Part shown: piece by piece, positions 38,474 to 47,831 of the stretch | Numbering within the stretch: the stretch's first letter is position 1 | Layout of the letters: every line of letters begins with the position of its first letter | Assembly (NCBI RefSeq): GCF_010500865.1 | Contig: NZ_JAAAWN010000021.1 | Location: 1 to 64,000, forward strand | Source of the DNA: Alteromonas profundi | Lineage (GTDB): Bacteria > Pseudomonadota > Gammaproteobacteria > Enterobacterales > Alteromonadaceae | Direction of reading: 5' to 3' | Length of the DNA: 64,000 nucleotides | Program-made: the position numbers and the translations under genes | The notes under the pieces: model-generated | What the model was told of the DNA's origin: nothing | Database searches by the model: none | Seen by the model: the letters and a program-made list of their open reading frames with translations, nothing else

Positions 38474-39346
38474 TTAACCCTCCAAGTTTTTACCAATTAG
38501 ACGCATGAGGAAGATGGCGACAATATTGGCGATAATGACCGCCACAATGCCACCCGCTGAACCACCGCCCACATCGAATTGAAGGAGTGACTGGGTATAG
38601 ATTAAATACGTAATATTGGTGGACGCGTAACCTGGCCCGCCGCTGGTTGTCACCAATATTTCGGCAAAAATAGATAATAGAAATATGGTTTCAATAAGAA
38701 TAACAGCTGTTACCGCACGAGATAGGTGAGGCAAAACGATATAAAAGAACTTGCTAAACGGCCCTGCACCATCTAAATCAGCGGCTTCTAGCTGCTCACG
38801 GTCTAAAGATTGGATAGCTGTAAGTAGAATAAGCGTTGCAAAAGGCAACCACTGCCAAGAAACAATTATAATAATTGAAAACAAGGGCAGTTCAGCAAAA
38901 AAGTCTACCGGCGCTACACCAATGAACTCAGCGAAATGGGCAAAGAGACCATTCACCGGGTTCATGAACATATTTTTCCATACGAGCGCAGACACGGTAG
39001 GCATTACGAAAAATGGTGCAAGCACCATAATACGTACGTAGTTGCGCCCCCATATGGCTTGGTCAAGCAATATGGCTAAACCAATGCCGCCACCGATAGT
39101 GATAAACAACACACCACCGACAAGCAGTAAGGTGTTAAAGAAAGACTCTATAAATGCAGGGTCTGTTAGAAAGAATTCATAGTTTAACAAGCCAATGAAT
39201 TCATTATCGCCAGGCATGAGTAAGTTGTAGTCTAAAAATGAAAAGTACAACGTCATGCACAGTGGCACAATCATCCAAGCAAGTAGCAAGGTGACCGAAG
39301 GAAAAAGCATGATTTTGGCTAACGTACGAGATTGTGTTGTCGCCAT
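38474..39346 (-). CDS. Carbohydrate/polyol ABC permease, MalF type
   Basis: 290 residues, six hydrophobic helices, and an EAA loop (EQLEAADLDGAGPFSKFFYI at about 193-212). The family resembles the MtlF/SmoF group (mannitol, sorbitol). AAGGGGGC lies upstream of the ATG. It is 68 bases after the binding-protein gene and 3 bases before the next permease start. Confidence 0.93.
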   Translation of the reverse strand: MATTQSRTLAKIMLFPSVTLLLAWMIVPLCMTLYFSFLDYNLLMPGDNEFIGLLNYEFFLTDPAFIESFFNTLLLVGGVLFITIGGGIGLAILLDQAIWGRNYVRIMVLAPFFVMPTVSALVWKNMFMNPVNGLFAHFAEFIGVAPVDFFAELPLFSIIIIVSWQWLPFATLILLTAIQSLDREQLEAADLDGAGPFSKFFYIVLPHLSRAVTAVILIETIFLLSIFAEILVTTSGGPGYASTNITYLIYTQSLLQFDVGGGSAGGIVAVIIANIVAIFLMRLIGKNLEG

Positions 39347-39414
39347 TGCAAGCCCCCTTGTGTAGAGTTTAATGGGGTAAGCGCCCTATGCACCTACCCG
39401 CTAACAGAAGTTTT

Positions 39415-40722
39415 TTATTTAGGGTATCGCGCTTTACGCATGGCTCTTTCCACCAAACGCTGTGAGCTTTTAAGTGCTTGATCTACCGTCATTCGGCCTG
39501 TAAGGGCTGCGCTAAATTGCTGTCCGACTGCGGTGCCTATACCTTGAAACTCTGGGATAGCAACAAATTGCACGCCTACATAGGGTACCGGTTCCACAGT
39601 AGGGTTTTTGGGATCTGCTGAATTTATGGAGTCGAGGGTAATTTCAGCAAACGGTGCAGCCTGCATGTATTCAGGGTTGGCATAGAGTGAAGCACGGGTT
39701 CCAGGCGGTACATTGGCCCAACCTTTTTTATCAGCAACCAGCGAAGAATAGCCTTTTGATGCTGCCCAACTAATAAATTTCATTGCAGCATCGCTCTTCT
39801 TACTACTAGAAGGAATGGCAAGAGTCCACGCCCAAAGCCAGTTTCCACGCTTCCCTAGCCCATTGTCTGGCGCTAGTGCAAACCCTACTTTGTCGGCCAC
39901 CTCTGAGTCTTTTTCATTGGTAACAAAACCGCCTGCCACAGTCGCGTCAATCCATATGCCACACTTGCCGGTTTGGAAAAGCGCAAGATTTTCATTAAAT
40001 CCGTTGGCAGAAGCTCCCGGTGGGCCATATTTGTCCATTACGTCAACATAGTATTCAAGCGTATTTTTCCATGCCTTTGAATCGAACTGCGGTTTCCAGT
40101 TTTCGTCATACCAACGGGCGCCAAATGAATTAGCCATCGATGTAATTAACGCAATATTTTCGCCCCACCCTGCTTTCCCTCGCAGGCAGATACCGTATAC
40201 CCCAGCATCTTTGTCTGTCATGGCCGCTGCAGCTTCACGAATAAAGTCCCATGTAGGCGCTTTTGGCATCGTTAAGCCTGCTTTTTCCATCAAGTCAGTC
40301 CGGTACATTACCATGGAGCTTTCACCGTAAAAGGGGGCAGCATAAAGCTTATTGTTAACCGACAAACCGCTTCGAATAGCCGGCAATAAGTCGTCTATAT
40401 CGTACGACTCTCCCAACCCATCGAGCTCTGTTAACCAACCTTGCTTGCCCCAAATGGGCACCTCATATGTGCCGATAGTCATTACATCATATTGACCGCC
40501 ACCTGTAGCAACATCTGTGGTTACCCGTTGACGTAGAATGTTTTCTTCCAGCGTTACCCACTTTAGTTGTATATCTGGGTATTTCTCTTCAAAGTCATTA
40601 CTTAGAGATTTCATCGTGATCATGTCACCGTTATTCACGGTCGCAATGGTAATTGTTTCGGCACTGGCCACAGCACTGATAGTCATTGCGCCAGCAAGCA
40701 GTAGAGATAGTTTTTTCAACAT
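39415..40722 (-). CDS. Sugar/polyol ABC substrate-binding protein (MtlE/SmoE-like)
   Basis: The frame is open from 40788, but the ATG at 40722 gives a proper signal peptide (LSLLLAGAMTISAVASA) and has AGGGGAA upstream, giving 435 residues. The mature protein is a cluster B binding protein: ITIATVNNGDMITMKSLSND, FEEKYPDIQLKWV, and GQYDVMTIGTYEVPIW, with WLWAWTLAIP in the second lobe. The pattern is closest to the mannitol/sorbitol (MtlE, SmoE) group as I remember it. No polyol dehydrogenase is in the operon, so the substrate is inferred. It lies downstream of a porin gene, which could deliver the same solute across the outer membrane. Confidence 0.88.
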   Translation of the reverse strand: MLKKLSLLLAGAMTISAVASAETITIATVNNGDMITMKSLSNDFEEKYPDIQLKWVTLEENILRQRVTTDVATGGGQYDVMTIGTYEVPIWGKQGWLTELDGLGESYDIDDLLPAIRSGLSVNNKLYAAPFYGESSMVMYRTDLMEKAGLTMPKAPTWDFIREAAAAMTDKDAGVYGICLRGKAGWGENIALITSMANSFGARWYDENWKPQFDSKAWKNTLEYYVDVMDKYGPPGASANGFNENLALFQTGKCGIWIDATVAGGFVTNEKDSEVADKVGFALAPDNGLGKRGNWLWAWTLAIPSSSKKSDAAMKFISWAASKGYSSLVADKKGWANVPPGTRASLYANPEYMQAAPFAEITLDSINSADPKNPTVEPVPYVGVQFVAIPEFQGIGTAVGQQFSAALTGRMTVDQALKSSQRLVERAMRKARYPK

Positions 40723-40873
40723 CGGGTGGTTCCCCTTTACGTTTAATAGGTATGCCTTTCCCCTCCCCACGCAAAGCGGGGATAGCAAGACATGCCAGAC
40801 TTGTAACTAAATAACTTGGTAAGGACACCTGCGCTAGCGTTAACATGTCGCTAGCGCATGAGTAATTTGAGGC

Positions 40874-42289
40874 TTAGAACTTCACAGAAATTTCAGACGT
40901 AATTCCATCAAAGCCTGCACCAATTTGGCCGCCTGAGTTAACGCCTTCGTCTTGATCAACGTATTCCACTTTCCATAATGTTCTATCGTTTATCCAATAA
41001 CCCGCTGAAACTTGTAGGCGAGTAACTTCATTGTCGGTTTGTTCAATAAGATTAGACGTATTTTCAGCTTCTGCGTAACGTGCTGCTACGTAAAACGTAT
41101 CTTCGATGATGTATTGCTGCGCTTCCACTACCCAATATTCAACTGAAGAATCTGCTTCGATAACCTGGTTTGAGTCAAACGTCGTTCCTGCGGGGTCAAG
41201 CACGCCCTCGGCACCGAAATAGGTAATACCGGCAACAGCATTTCCTTGTGTATCAGCAAATGTATAATCGTCAGAGGCCTTACCAAGCATCAAGATAAGG
41301 CTGCTTTGGTCTGAAGGTTGATACGCTAAGTTTAACTGCATAATAGATTGGTTAAGGCCAGGAAGTGCACCTACGTGGGTATCTCTTTCGCTAGACGCCG
41401 AGGCAGAGAAGTTATAGTTTTCACCATCGCCGAAACGATAGTTAGTAGTAGTAACACCATCTAGGCTAGCCACACCATCGTTGAAAACCAATTGGTCGCC
41501 CTGATTCGCTTTAAAGAAATTAAGCCCTGCTTTAAAGCCACCGGCAAATTCTAACGTACCTTGCAGGCGATAATTGTATCCGCGGTCCTCTTGGAAGGCT
41601 TCACCAAAGCTTGAGGTCGTCATATGGCCTGCTACGTTATAAGCCCGTAACACTCCACTATCAAAGCTCTCGCTATAACTTAATTGAATGCCGTTTTCCG
41701 CTGTAGCGTAATCTGTAATGCCGTTACCAATTAGCGCATTGCCTTGGTTGTCAGCACCATCTTGGAAGCCTTTAAACTGGAAGGGGGAGGCGCCTATATT
41801 ACCTACACGTAAAATTAGGCTGGCATTCTCTTTTTCATACTTTGTTAAGCCAAATAGATCAAATTCGATACCTGCAAAGTCTTGGTGAAATGAAAAGTCT
41901 CGGTCACCATTGTTTCCAAAATCATTCGGCTCTTCTGCGATATCAATATCGGCTGTAATGTTGTCAGTAATTTTAAACTTAAACATCAAATTAACTCTTA
42001 AACGGCCAAAACCATCTGATTGTGTTTCGTCCTCAGGGCGAAATGCACCGTCTTTCGCTTGTATAGCCTGGTAATTTTGCATTGCTAAAAAGTTAACTTG
42101 TACGCGGCCATCAAGAAACTCGTTCGGTTCGCTAGGCGGCACATACATAGGTTTTTCTTCGCTCAATTCTTGTGCTGCTACCAAAGGCGATGCTGTTGCT
42201 GCTAATACCGCGCTAGCAACTAAGCCCAATTTAGCGATAGTAAAATACGAACGACCTGACGTTTGATGACACTTGTTAATTTCCAGCAT
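40874..42289 (-). CDS. Outer-membrane porin of the ABC-transport operon
   Basis: 471 residues. The signal peptide has an extended N-region and ends PLVAAQ. The mature protein alternates polar and aromatic residues as in a beta barrel (DGFGRLRVNLMFKFKITDN, TADIDIAEEPND, YNYRLQGTLEF) and ends with Phe (ISVKF), as most outer-membrane barrels do. It is the first gene of the operon, 151 bases before the binding protein, so it probably serves as the specific or general outer pore for that substrate. I do not recognise a named porin family. AGAGGG precedes the ATG. Confidence 0.78.
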   Translation of the reverse strand: MLEINKCHQTSGRSYFTIAKLGLVASAVLAATASPLVAAQELSEEKPMYVPPSEPNEFLDGRVQVNFLAMQNYQAIQAKDGAFRPEDETQSDGFGRLRVNLMFKFKITDNITADIDIAEEPNDFGNNGDRDFSFHQDFAGIEFDLFGLTKYEKENASLILRVGNIGASPFQFKGFQDGADNQGNALIGNGITDYATAENGIQLSYSESFDSGVLRAYNVAGHMTTSSFGEAFQEDRGYNYRLQGTLEFAGGFKAGLNFFKANQGDQLVFNDGVASLDGVTTTNYRFGDGENYNFSASASSERDTHVGALPGLNQSIMQLNLAYQPSDQSSLILMLGKASDDYTFADTQGNAVAGITYFGAEGVLDPAGTTFDSNQVIEADSSVEYWVVEAQQYIIEDTFYVAARYAEAENTSNLIEQTDNEVTRLQVSAGYWINDRTLWKVEYVDQDEGVNSGGQIGAGFDGITSEISVKF

Positions 42290-42940
42290 AGTGAACCCTC
42301 TAGGTAGTAATTTGTTCTTTGGTAGTTATTGAGCACTCGTTCATTTGTTAACCGGTCGTTACACGCTGCGTAAATCGCTACTCGTTAGCGTGACCCAAAC
42401 CTTCCAATCAACTGCCCATGTAACGAGCATATGATCAAATTCACCTTTTAACGTCAACTATTTTTTAACATTATGTTTTCATAACAACTTAAAAAAAATA
42501 ACCATAATCAAATGAAATCAATAAGATACAAATAAGACAAAAAGTAAAGAAGTTACTCGGTAGCGGAAGAAACGCCCAAGATAGGGTGAAAGCTGGGGCC
42601 AAAAGAGGCGAACAATTTTCACAAAAGGGGAAGGAAACGTTGAGCAATCGCTAAAATAAAAGGCATATACCCTAAATTTAGACCTACTTACAAAAACAAG
42701 AGCGAGGAAGATGTTAAAATATTCACCCGCCGTAGATACGAGGGAATTTCACGGCGCAACGGGTTCCCGCTAAAGAGAATTCGTCATGGACGCCTACCTT
42801 GTGAAAATAAAATGTAACAAGTAATTCGCACAGGGCCTATATTTTAATCTACCCAAATTACAATAATTGGGCATAATACAAACAACATTAGCGTTAAGAA
42901 TAATTAAATAATAAATTAAAAATAGATAAGGAACTTCTTC
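42290..42940. other. Long AT-rich divergent intergenic region
   Basis: It separates the porin operon (minus) from the large lipoprotein gene (plus) and must carry both promoters. AT-rich tracts lie at 42460-42560 and 42840-42930. AAGGAA stands 9 bases before the lipoprotein ATG. I see no convincing gene, tRNA, terminator or long repeat. Confidence 0.5.
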
Positions 42941-44929
42941 ATGTTGAGAAAAACCGTGGCGCTTTCCCTCGCCTGCATCGTAACGTTATTGGGGTGTGGT
43001 GGAGGTGGTGGTAAGGGCGAGACGGGTGGCGGTACCCCACTGAGCCCGCCTCCGCCCACAGGCGCTTTTTTTGCAGACTCTCCGTTGGATTACAGCATTG
43101 CAGCACTTGATACGTTAGACAGCATGCTACAACTTGGCTTTATGGCTAATAACCTGGTGTCCTTGCCCAAGGGTACGGTATCTGGTGTGCAGCGTGTATG
43201 TCAAAACGGCGGTATAGTGGTTAGCTCATATTCCGATGACGAACCTGAATTACACGTCGGCGAAGTTATTTCTATTGAATTGAGTGACTGCTTCCGTCCA
43301 GAAATAAACGACACAGTTGATGGGACGCTTTCCGTAGAAATCCAGTCCTATAATGCAGCGACTGGGATGATGTCATTCAATACAACATTCGAAGAAACCG
43401 CTATCAATAGTTACGGTGAACTACTTATAGTTGCAGGAGACATGACAATAGCGAGTACGGCCAATAGTGACAGTATCTCCGTAAGCCTAGATATTGATAA
43501 TGACTTTGGTATATACGCTGCTGGCGATTTAATCCTGTCAATTGGGGCGCTTAGCATTGAACATGTTCGCAATAAACTAACTGCCAAGTATGCGCTAAGC
43601 GGTAGCGCCAGTTTATTAGAAACCAATGCAATAGATGCATTTAAGGTTTTGATAAACGAGCCCTTTGTTGGCTACTTTGAAGAATATCCTCATGAAGGAA
43701 AGCTTACCCTTTCTTCTCCCGTATCTAATGATCTCGTTGTTACCGCCAACTTCGTCACAGACTCTGCTTTTTACAATTATGCGTTCAGCGGCAACACGGA
43801 ATTATCAAATTGGTCATACGCAGTAGAAGGGGCAATGTGGTCGAGTGATACCCAGGTTACAGACAGCAACAATGCCACTGAATACAGGGCGGACAATTTT
43901 ATTTCACTTGGGGTTAATAATCCGAATGCTGACAGCTCAATTTCCGTATTTAGCGCCATTGAGTTCTATTTTTCTCGCCCCGTTGCGCGCATAGAGGTAG
44001 ATAATGCCTACTTTGAGAGTTTTGCGAGTCAAGTGGACAACGTAGACGCTGTGTTAGACGTAAACGGTGCGGTGGTAACAGTGATGCCAACGAAGCCGTT
44101 AGAACCCGGCACAGAGTATACCTTACCAGGTTTTCGTGCTTACGACGCTTTAGGGCAATCAGTTTCAATTGTTTTTCCTACGTTTTACACATCAACCGAA
44201 GCGTTAGCCGATATTCAGCTTTCACACTATTTCGCCAATCGTTCGGATATTCCTACACTAACTGTAGAGGGCACCTTTGCCAATAACGGTGAGGTCCAAC
44301 AAGTTAGTTGGCAGGAGTTGAGCGACTATGGGGTAACGTTCATTGAGCAGGAAGTTAATAGTGTCGCGCTCGATCTGTCGGATGTTCCCGAAGATACCAA
44401 TGAAATTGTGATCCTGGCGGAAGTTCAAAGTAACAATGGCTTAACCGCTTATACATCAAAAGAAATTATCGTACTACCCAAATCAGATACCTTGCTGGCT
44501 ATCGTGAGCGATAGGGGGGATTGGGTAGGACAAGGGCGTTCTATGTCATACGACGAAAATGAAGGTGTGTTCGAAATAGCGAGCTACTCCACATCCAATT
44601 ATATCCATTTCAGATTTGAAGCAACCAACACATACGATTACTGGACATTAGATTTTCAAGCCCCCGAAGGACAAGATCTTGAAGTAGGTGTGTATGAAAA
44701 TGCCACGCGTTACCCATTTCAGTTAGGGTTAGCGCCGGGGCTCGACTATTCGGGGAACCACAGAGGCTGCAATAGACTCTATGGCGAATTTGAAGTTCTC
44801 GAGATTGAATTTGAAGACGGTACGCCGACAAAGCTTGCCGTGGACTGGATTCAATATTGTGAAGCCGAAGACGCCCCACCTTCTCGTGGTGTATTACGGT
44901 ATAACTCCACGGCGGGCGTTAGCCAGTAA
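42941..44929 (+). CDS. Large hypothetical lipoprotein with Ig-like domain
   Basis: 662 residues. The lipobox LLGC is followed by a Gly-rich stretch and a Pro-rich linker, a common surface-lipoprotein layout in this order. A beta-rich N-terminal half (60-350) is unrecognised. A segment at about 345-425 (a strand with Ser-Gln-Val, then ALDVNGAVV-like strands, TKPLEPGTEYTLPG) resembles a bacterial Ig-like (Big_5) domain. The C-terminal 140 residues hold two Cys (in HRGCNRLYG and IQYCEAED) that could form a disulfide. The protein is strongly acidic. It stands alone with its own terminator. Function unknown; likely outer-membrane or surface exposed. Confidence 0.75.
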   Translation: MLRKTVALSLACIVTLLGCGGGGGKGETGGGTPLSPPPPTGAFFADSPLDYSIAALDTLDSMLQLGFMANNLVSLPKGTVSGVQRVCQNGGIVVSSYSDDEPELHVGEVISIELSDCFRPEINDTVDGTLSVEIQSYNAATGMMSFNTTFEETAINSYGELLIVAGDMTIASTANSDSISVSLDIDNDFGIYAAGDLILSIGALSIEHVRNKLTAKYALSGSASLLETNAIDAFKVLINEPFVGYFEEYPHEGKLTLSSPVSNDLVVTANFVTDSAFYNYAFSGNTELSNWSYAVEGAMWSSDTQVTDSNNATEYRADNFISLGVNNPNADSSISVFSAIEFYFSRPVARIEVDNAYFESFASQVDNVDAVLDVNGAVVTVMPTKPLEPGTEYTLPGFRAYDALGQSVSIVFPTFYTSTEALADIQLSHYFANRSDIPTLTVEGTFANNGEVQQVSWQELSDYGVTFIEQEVNSVALDLSDVPEDTNEIVILAEVQSNNGLTAYTSKEIIVLPKSDTLLAIVSDRGDWVGQGRSMSYDENEGVFEIASYSTSNYIHFRFEATNTYDYWTLDFQAPEGQDLEVGVYENATRYPFQLGLAPGLDYSGNHRGCNRLYGEFEVLEIEFEDGTPTKLAVDWIQYCEAEDAPPSRGVLRYNSTAGVSQ

Positions 44930-44940
44930 ACATTCTCTAA

Positions 44941-44966
44941 GGGCGCTTATGTAAGACTAAGCGCCC
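44941..44966 (+). terminator. Rho-independent terminator of the lipoprotein gene
   Basis: GGGCGCTTA (44941-44949) pairs perfectly with TAAGCGCCC (44958-44966) across an 8-base loop; TTTATTTCGTTT follows. It begins 12 bases after the stop codon. Confidence 0.9.
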
Positions 44967-45130
44967 TTTATTTCGTTTATAAACGCCTACGTGGAATATG
45001 CATCTAAACAGACGTGTGGGCGTCAGCTATCCTTTCCTACCCTCAACCCATCTATTTTTAAACCCACCACCGCTACGCTTAGTATACAAACAAGATTACA
45101 GGTCGTTTTCCAACTCTTTTGAGGTTTACT

Positions 45131-46150
45131 ATGTTCCCATTTACTTGGTTGCGGTTTTGCCGACGCTTTTCTGCCCTTGCTGTTGGTACTCTTTTTTTTG
45201 CTAGCGCTGCACTCTCACAAGAAGCTACCTCTTATGACAAGACGCTTAGCGGGTTCGATTACCCTTTTGAGGTAAATACATTTGCGCTTGCTGAGGCGGA
45301 TAAAACAATCTCAATGGCATACATGTACTTGCCCCCCAAACAGGGGATGTCGGTGGTAACACTTTTTCATGGCAAAAACTTTAATGGCGCCTACTGGCAG
45401 CAAACCGCAAATATGCTACAAAAAATGGGGTTTGGGGTTTTAATACCAGACCAAATTGGTTTTGGTAAATCATCAAAACCTACAAACTATCACTACAGTT
45501 TTGCCCGCTTGGCCCATAATACGAAAAAACTAATGGATAAATTAGCCATAGAAAACAGTATCATTGTTGGCCATTCAATGGGCGGGATGCTGGCAACGCG
45601 ATTTAGTCTTATGTACCCAGAGCGCAGCGAAAAATTGATTCTAGTTAACCCGATTGGATTAGAGAACTATTTACGCTATGAGCATTACACAGACGTAGAA
45701 ACGGTGTATCAAAGCGAGCTGGCTAAAAAGCCAAACATGATAGTGAACTATCAAAAGAAAAACTACTATGATGGCGAATGGACGCAAGAATACGCTCAGC
45801 ATGCCGCGTTTTTACAAGGGTGGATCAATGGGCCCGACTGGCCTACGCTGGCAAGGGTAAATGCATTAACCTACGATATGATTTTTACCCAACCTGTTAT
45901 CGAAGAGTTCCAATACCTTCAGGTTCCGACGACCTTAATACTCGGTACCCGCGATAGAACAGCGCCGGGGCGCGCTAACAAAAAAGCGGGTGTGACAAGA
46001 GAGTTAGGACGCTATGACAAACTAGGTAAAGAAGTCAAAAAGCGCAACAACAACATACAGCTAATAGAGCTTAGTGGTCTTGGCCATCTACCTCACATAG
46101 AAAACTTTGCGCGTTTTAAAGCACCATTTGTAAGCGCATTGACTGACTGA
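45131..46150 (+). CDS. Exported alpha/beta hydrolase
   Basis: 339 residues from the ATG at 45131, where GAGG lies 6 bases upstream; the frame is open from 45119. A signal peptide ends near ASAALSQ, so it acts outside the cytoplasm. The triad is visible: nucleophile Ser in VGHSMGGM, acid in LGTRDRTAPG and His in SGLGHLPHIE. The oxyanion region HGKNFNGAYW precedes it. The fold matches C-C hydrolases, esterases and epoxide hydrolases; substrate is unknown. It converges with the NHL-repeat protein. Confidence 0.88.
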   Translation: MFPFTWLRFCRRFSALAVGTLFFASAALSQEATSYDKTLSGFDYPFEVNTFALAEADKTISMAYMYLPPKQGMSVVTLFHGKNFNGAYWQQTANMLQKMGFGVLIPDQIGFGKSSKPTNYHYSFARLAHNTKKLMDKLAIENSIIVGHSMGGMLATRFSLMYPERSEKLILVNPIGLENYLRYEHYTDVETVYQSELAKKPNMIVNYQKKNYYDGEWTQEYAQHAAFLQGWINGPDWPTLARVNALTYDMIFTQPVIEEFQYLQVPTTLILGTRDRTAPGRANKKAGVTRELGRYDKLGKEVKKRNNNIQLIELSGLGHLPHIENFARFKAPFVSALTD

Positions 46151-46316
46151 TCGCGTCGTCACGGGTGGTTACCACCAAGTCGATACTAAAACGTTGTGGC
46201 GTGGCGCGTTACTGGCCCCCTTTATCACGAAAACGTAGCCATTCCACAACACGTATCGCTTATTGGCATTGAAGACATACCAATGATGGCGTTTTTCATC
46301 ACGCCCATTACGGTTA

Positions 46317-47540
46317 TTAATATACGCCCTGTAAGACGAACTTCTGTAGTCGTCGGCCAGTATTGACCTCTGTAGTATAAAGGTTTCCTTTACTATCAGT
46401 ATCAATACTATGAAGCCAAATAAACTCACCGGCATAACGGCCGTTTTTACCTATAGAGCCTAATAAACTTAATGAGGCCTTATCATATATCCAAATGCGC
46501 CCGTTCATCATATCGGCAATATATAGGTAGGTTTCATCTGGCGAAAATGCTACATCTGTTGCTGTACCTAACCCTCCGGTGGTTGGTGCTACTGCGAAAT
46601 TACGTACGAAGGTAATACTGCCGCTATCTTCCCGTTTGAATATTTGGACACGGTTATTTCGACGATCGCATACATAAATAAAGCCTTCGCTATCTTGATT
46701 TATGCAATGCACAATATCGCCAAAGACTGGGTTTTTAATATCAACGCCTTGAGCTTGGGCTTGGGTTGCTTGCGACTGGTCAAAGTCGCCATCGCGAGTG
46801 GGGCCGGTAGGCTGTTTCCCGTAGGCACCTAAAATCTGTGTAGCCTGTCGCTGCTCAACATCAAAAGCTGCAATTCTTGCGTTAATATAACCATCAGCCA
46901 CCACAACTTCATTGCGGGCAGTATCAAAGTACATATCAGCTGGATTGCCAAGGGTAGAGGTATCCATATTACCATTGGTTGCGCCCCGCGCTCCCATTGC
47001 CTGAATAAACTCACCATCGAAATTGAAATTCACCACAACGTGATCATCTTTACCATTACCTGCAACCCATACCGTATCATTGTTATCCACATACAAACCA
47101 TGCACGTTAACGGGCCATTGATTTACGCCTTTGATATATGGCGCATTTTGCGCGCCGCCCCATGCTTTATCTACCTCCCCTTTCAGATTGAAACGGATAA
47201 CATGGGGAGCGGGCTCACAACACACCGCGGTGGGCGGCGAAGCAGTTAACCCCGTATCTGTGCGCCCTAGAGAATTAGGACGCTGAAGAATCCATATATA
47301 ATCGTGACGGTCTACTGATAGCCCTGATACCTGTCCTAACATCCAGGTTTCAGGCAAGGTCGGCCAACTTGCATCAACTTTAAAGCGCGGCATAGGTTTG
47401 TCGGTAAGTGGAAACGTTGCCACAGACACTAGCGCAGGTTGTGACTCAACGCTGTGAGGAGCGGTCTCGTTTTGCGCTTCGCACATAGGGGTAAAAAGCC
47501 ACGTAAAAGATAGCAACCCAGTTAAGTATTTAGTCATCAT
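46317..47540 (-). CDS. Exported NHL-repeat beta-propeller protein
   Basis: 407 residues from the ATG at 47540 (AAGGTGGGA directly upstream; the next ATG is also possible). A signal peptide with a Cys near its end (PMCEAQ) suggests export. The body holds repeated NHL units: GQVSGLSVDRHDYIWIL, NVHGLYVDNNDTVWVAG, FGDIVHCINQDSEGFIYVCD, and TDVAFSPDETYLYIAD, ending with LHSIDTDSKGNLYTTEV. This makes a six-bladed propeller like that of peptidyl-amidoglycolate lyase. The substrate or partner is unknown. It is divergent from the CocE-type hydrolase, with 291 bases between start codons. Confidence 0.85.
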   Translation of the reverse strand: MMTKYLTGLLSFTWLFTPMCEAQNETAPHSVESQPALVSVATFPLTDKPMPRFKVDASWPTLPETWMLGQVSGLSVDRHDYIWILQRPNSLGRTDTGLTASPPTAVCCEPAPHVIRFNLKGEVDKAWGGAQNAPYIKGVNQWPVNVHGLYVDNNDTVWVAGNGKDDHVVVNFNFDGEFIQAMGARGATNGNMDTSTLGNPADMYFDTARNEVVVADGYINARIAAFDVEQRQATQILGAYGKQPTGPTRDGDFDQSQATQAQAQGVDIKNPVFGDIVHCINQDSEGFIYVCDRRNNRVQIFKREDSGSITFVRNFAVAPTTGGLGTATDVAFSPDETYLYIADMMNGRIWIYDKASLSLLGSIGKNGRYAGEFIWLHSIDTDSKGNLYTTEVNTGRRLQKFVLQGVY

Positions 47541-47831
47541 TCCCACCTTGTGTTCACCCATATGAGCGTTGCAGTTAGATTAGTTTTGAATAGTAAATTA
47601 TATCTCGCAGTCTTCTTAACGCGTCTTTTACGGTATATCCAGCATCTATGATCTACATTCGGTTGCATATAAGTTTATGTTTAGATAGACGCGCTTACAC
47701 CGTGAGCTATCCTCTATTACACTCAATTTATCTGTTTTTTTACCTGTTACCCTGCTAGATAGGTTACAAAGGGGGGTTCATACGAGTGACATCTAAATAA
47801 CAAGAAATACTAATAAAGATAGAGGGAAGAT

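Noticed and set aside
46169..46435. Minus-strand open frame overlapping the end of the NHL protein
   Set aside because: It overlaps the conserved propeller in another frame, its composition is unlike a protein and it has no ribosome binding site.
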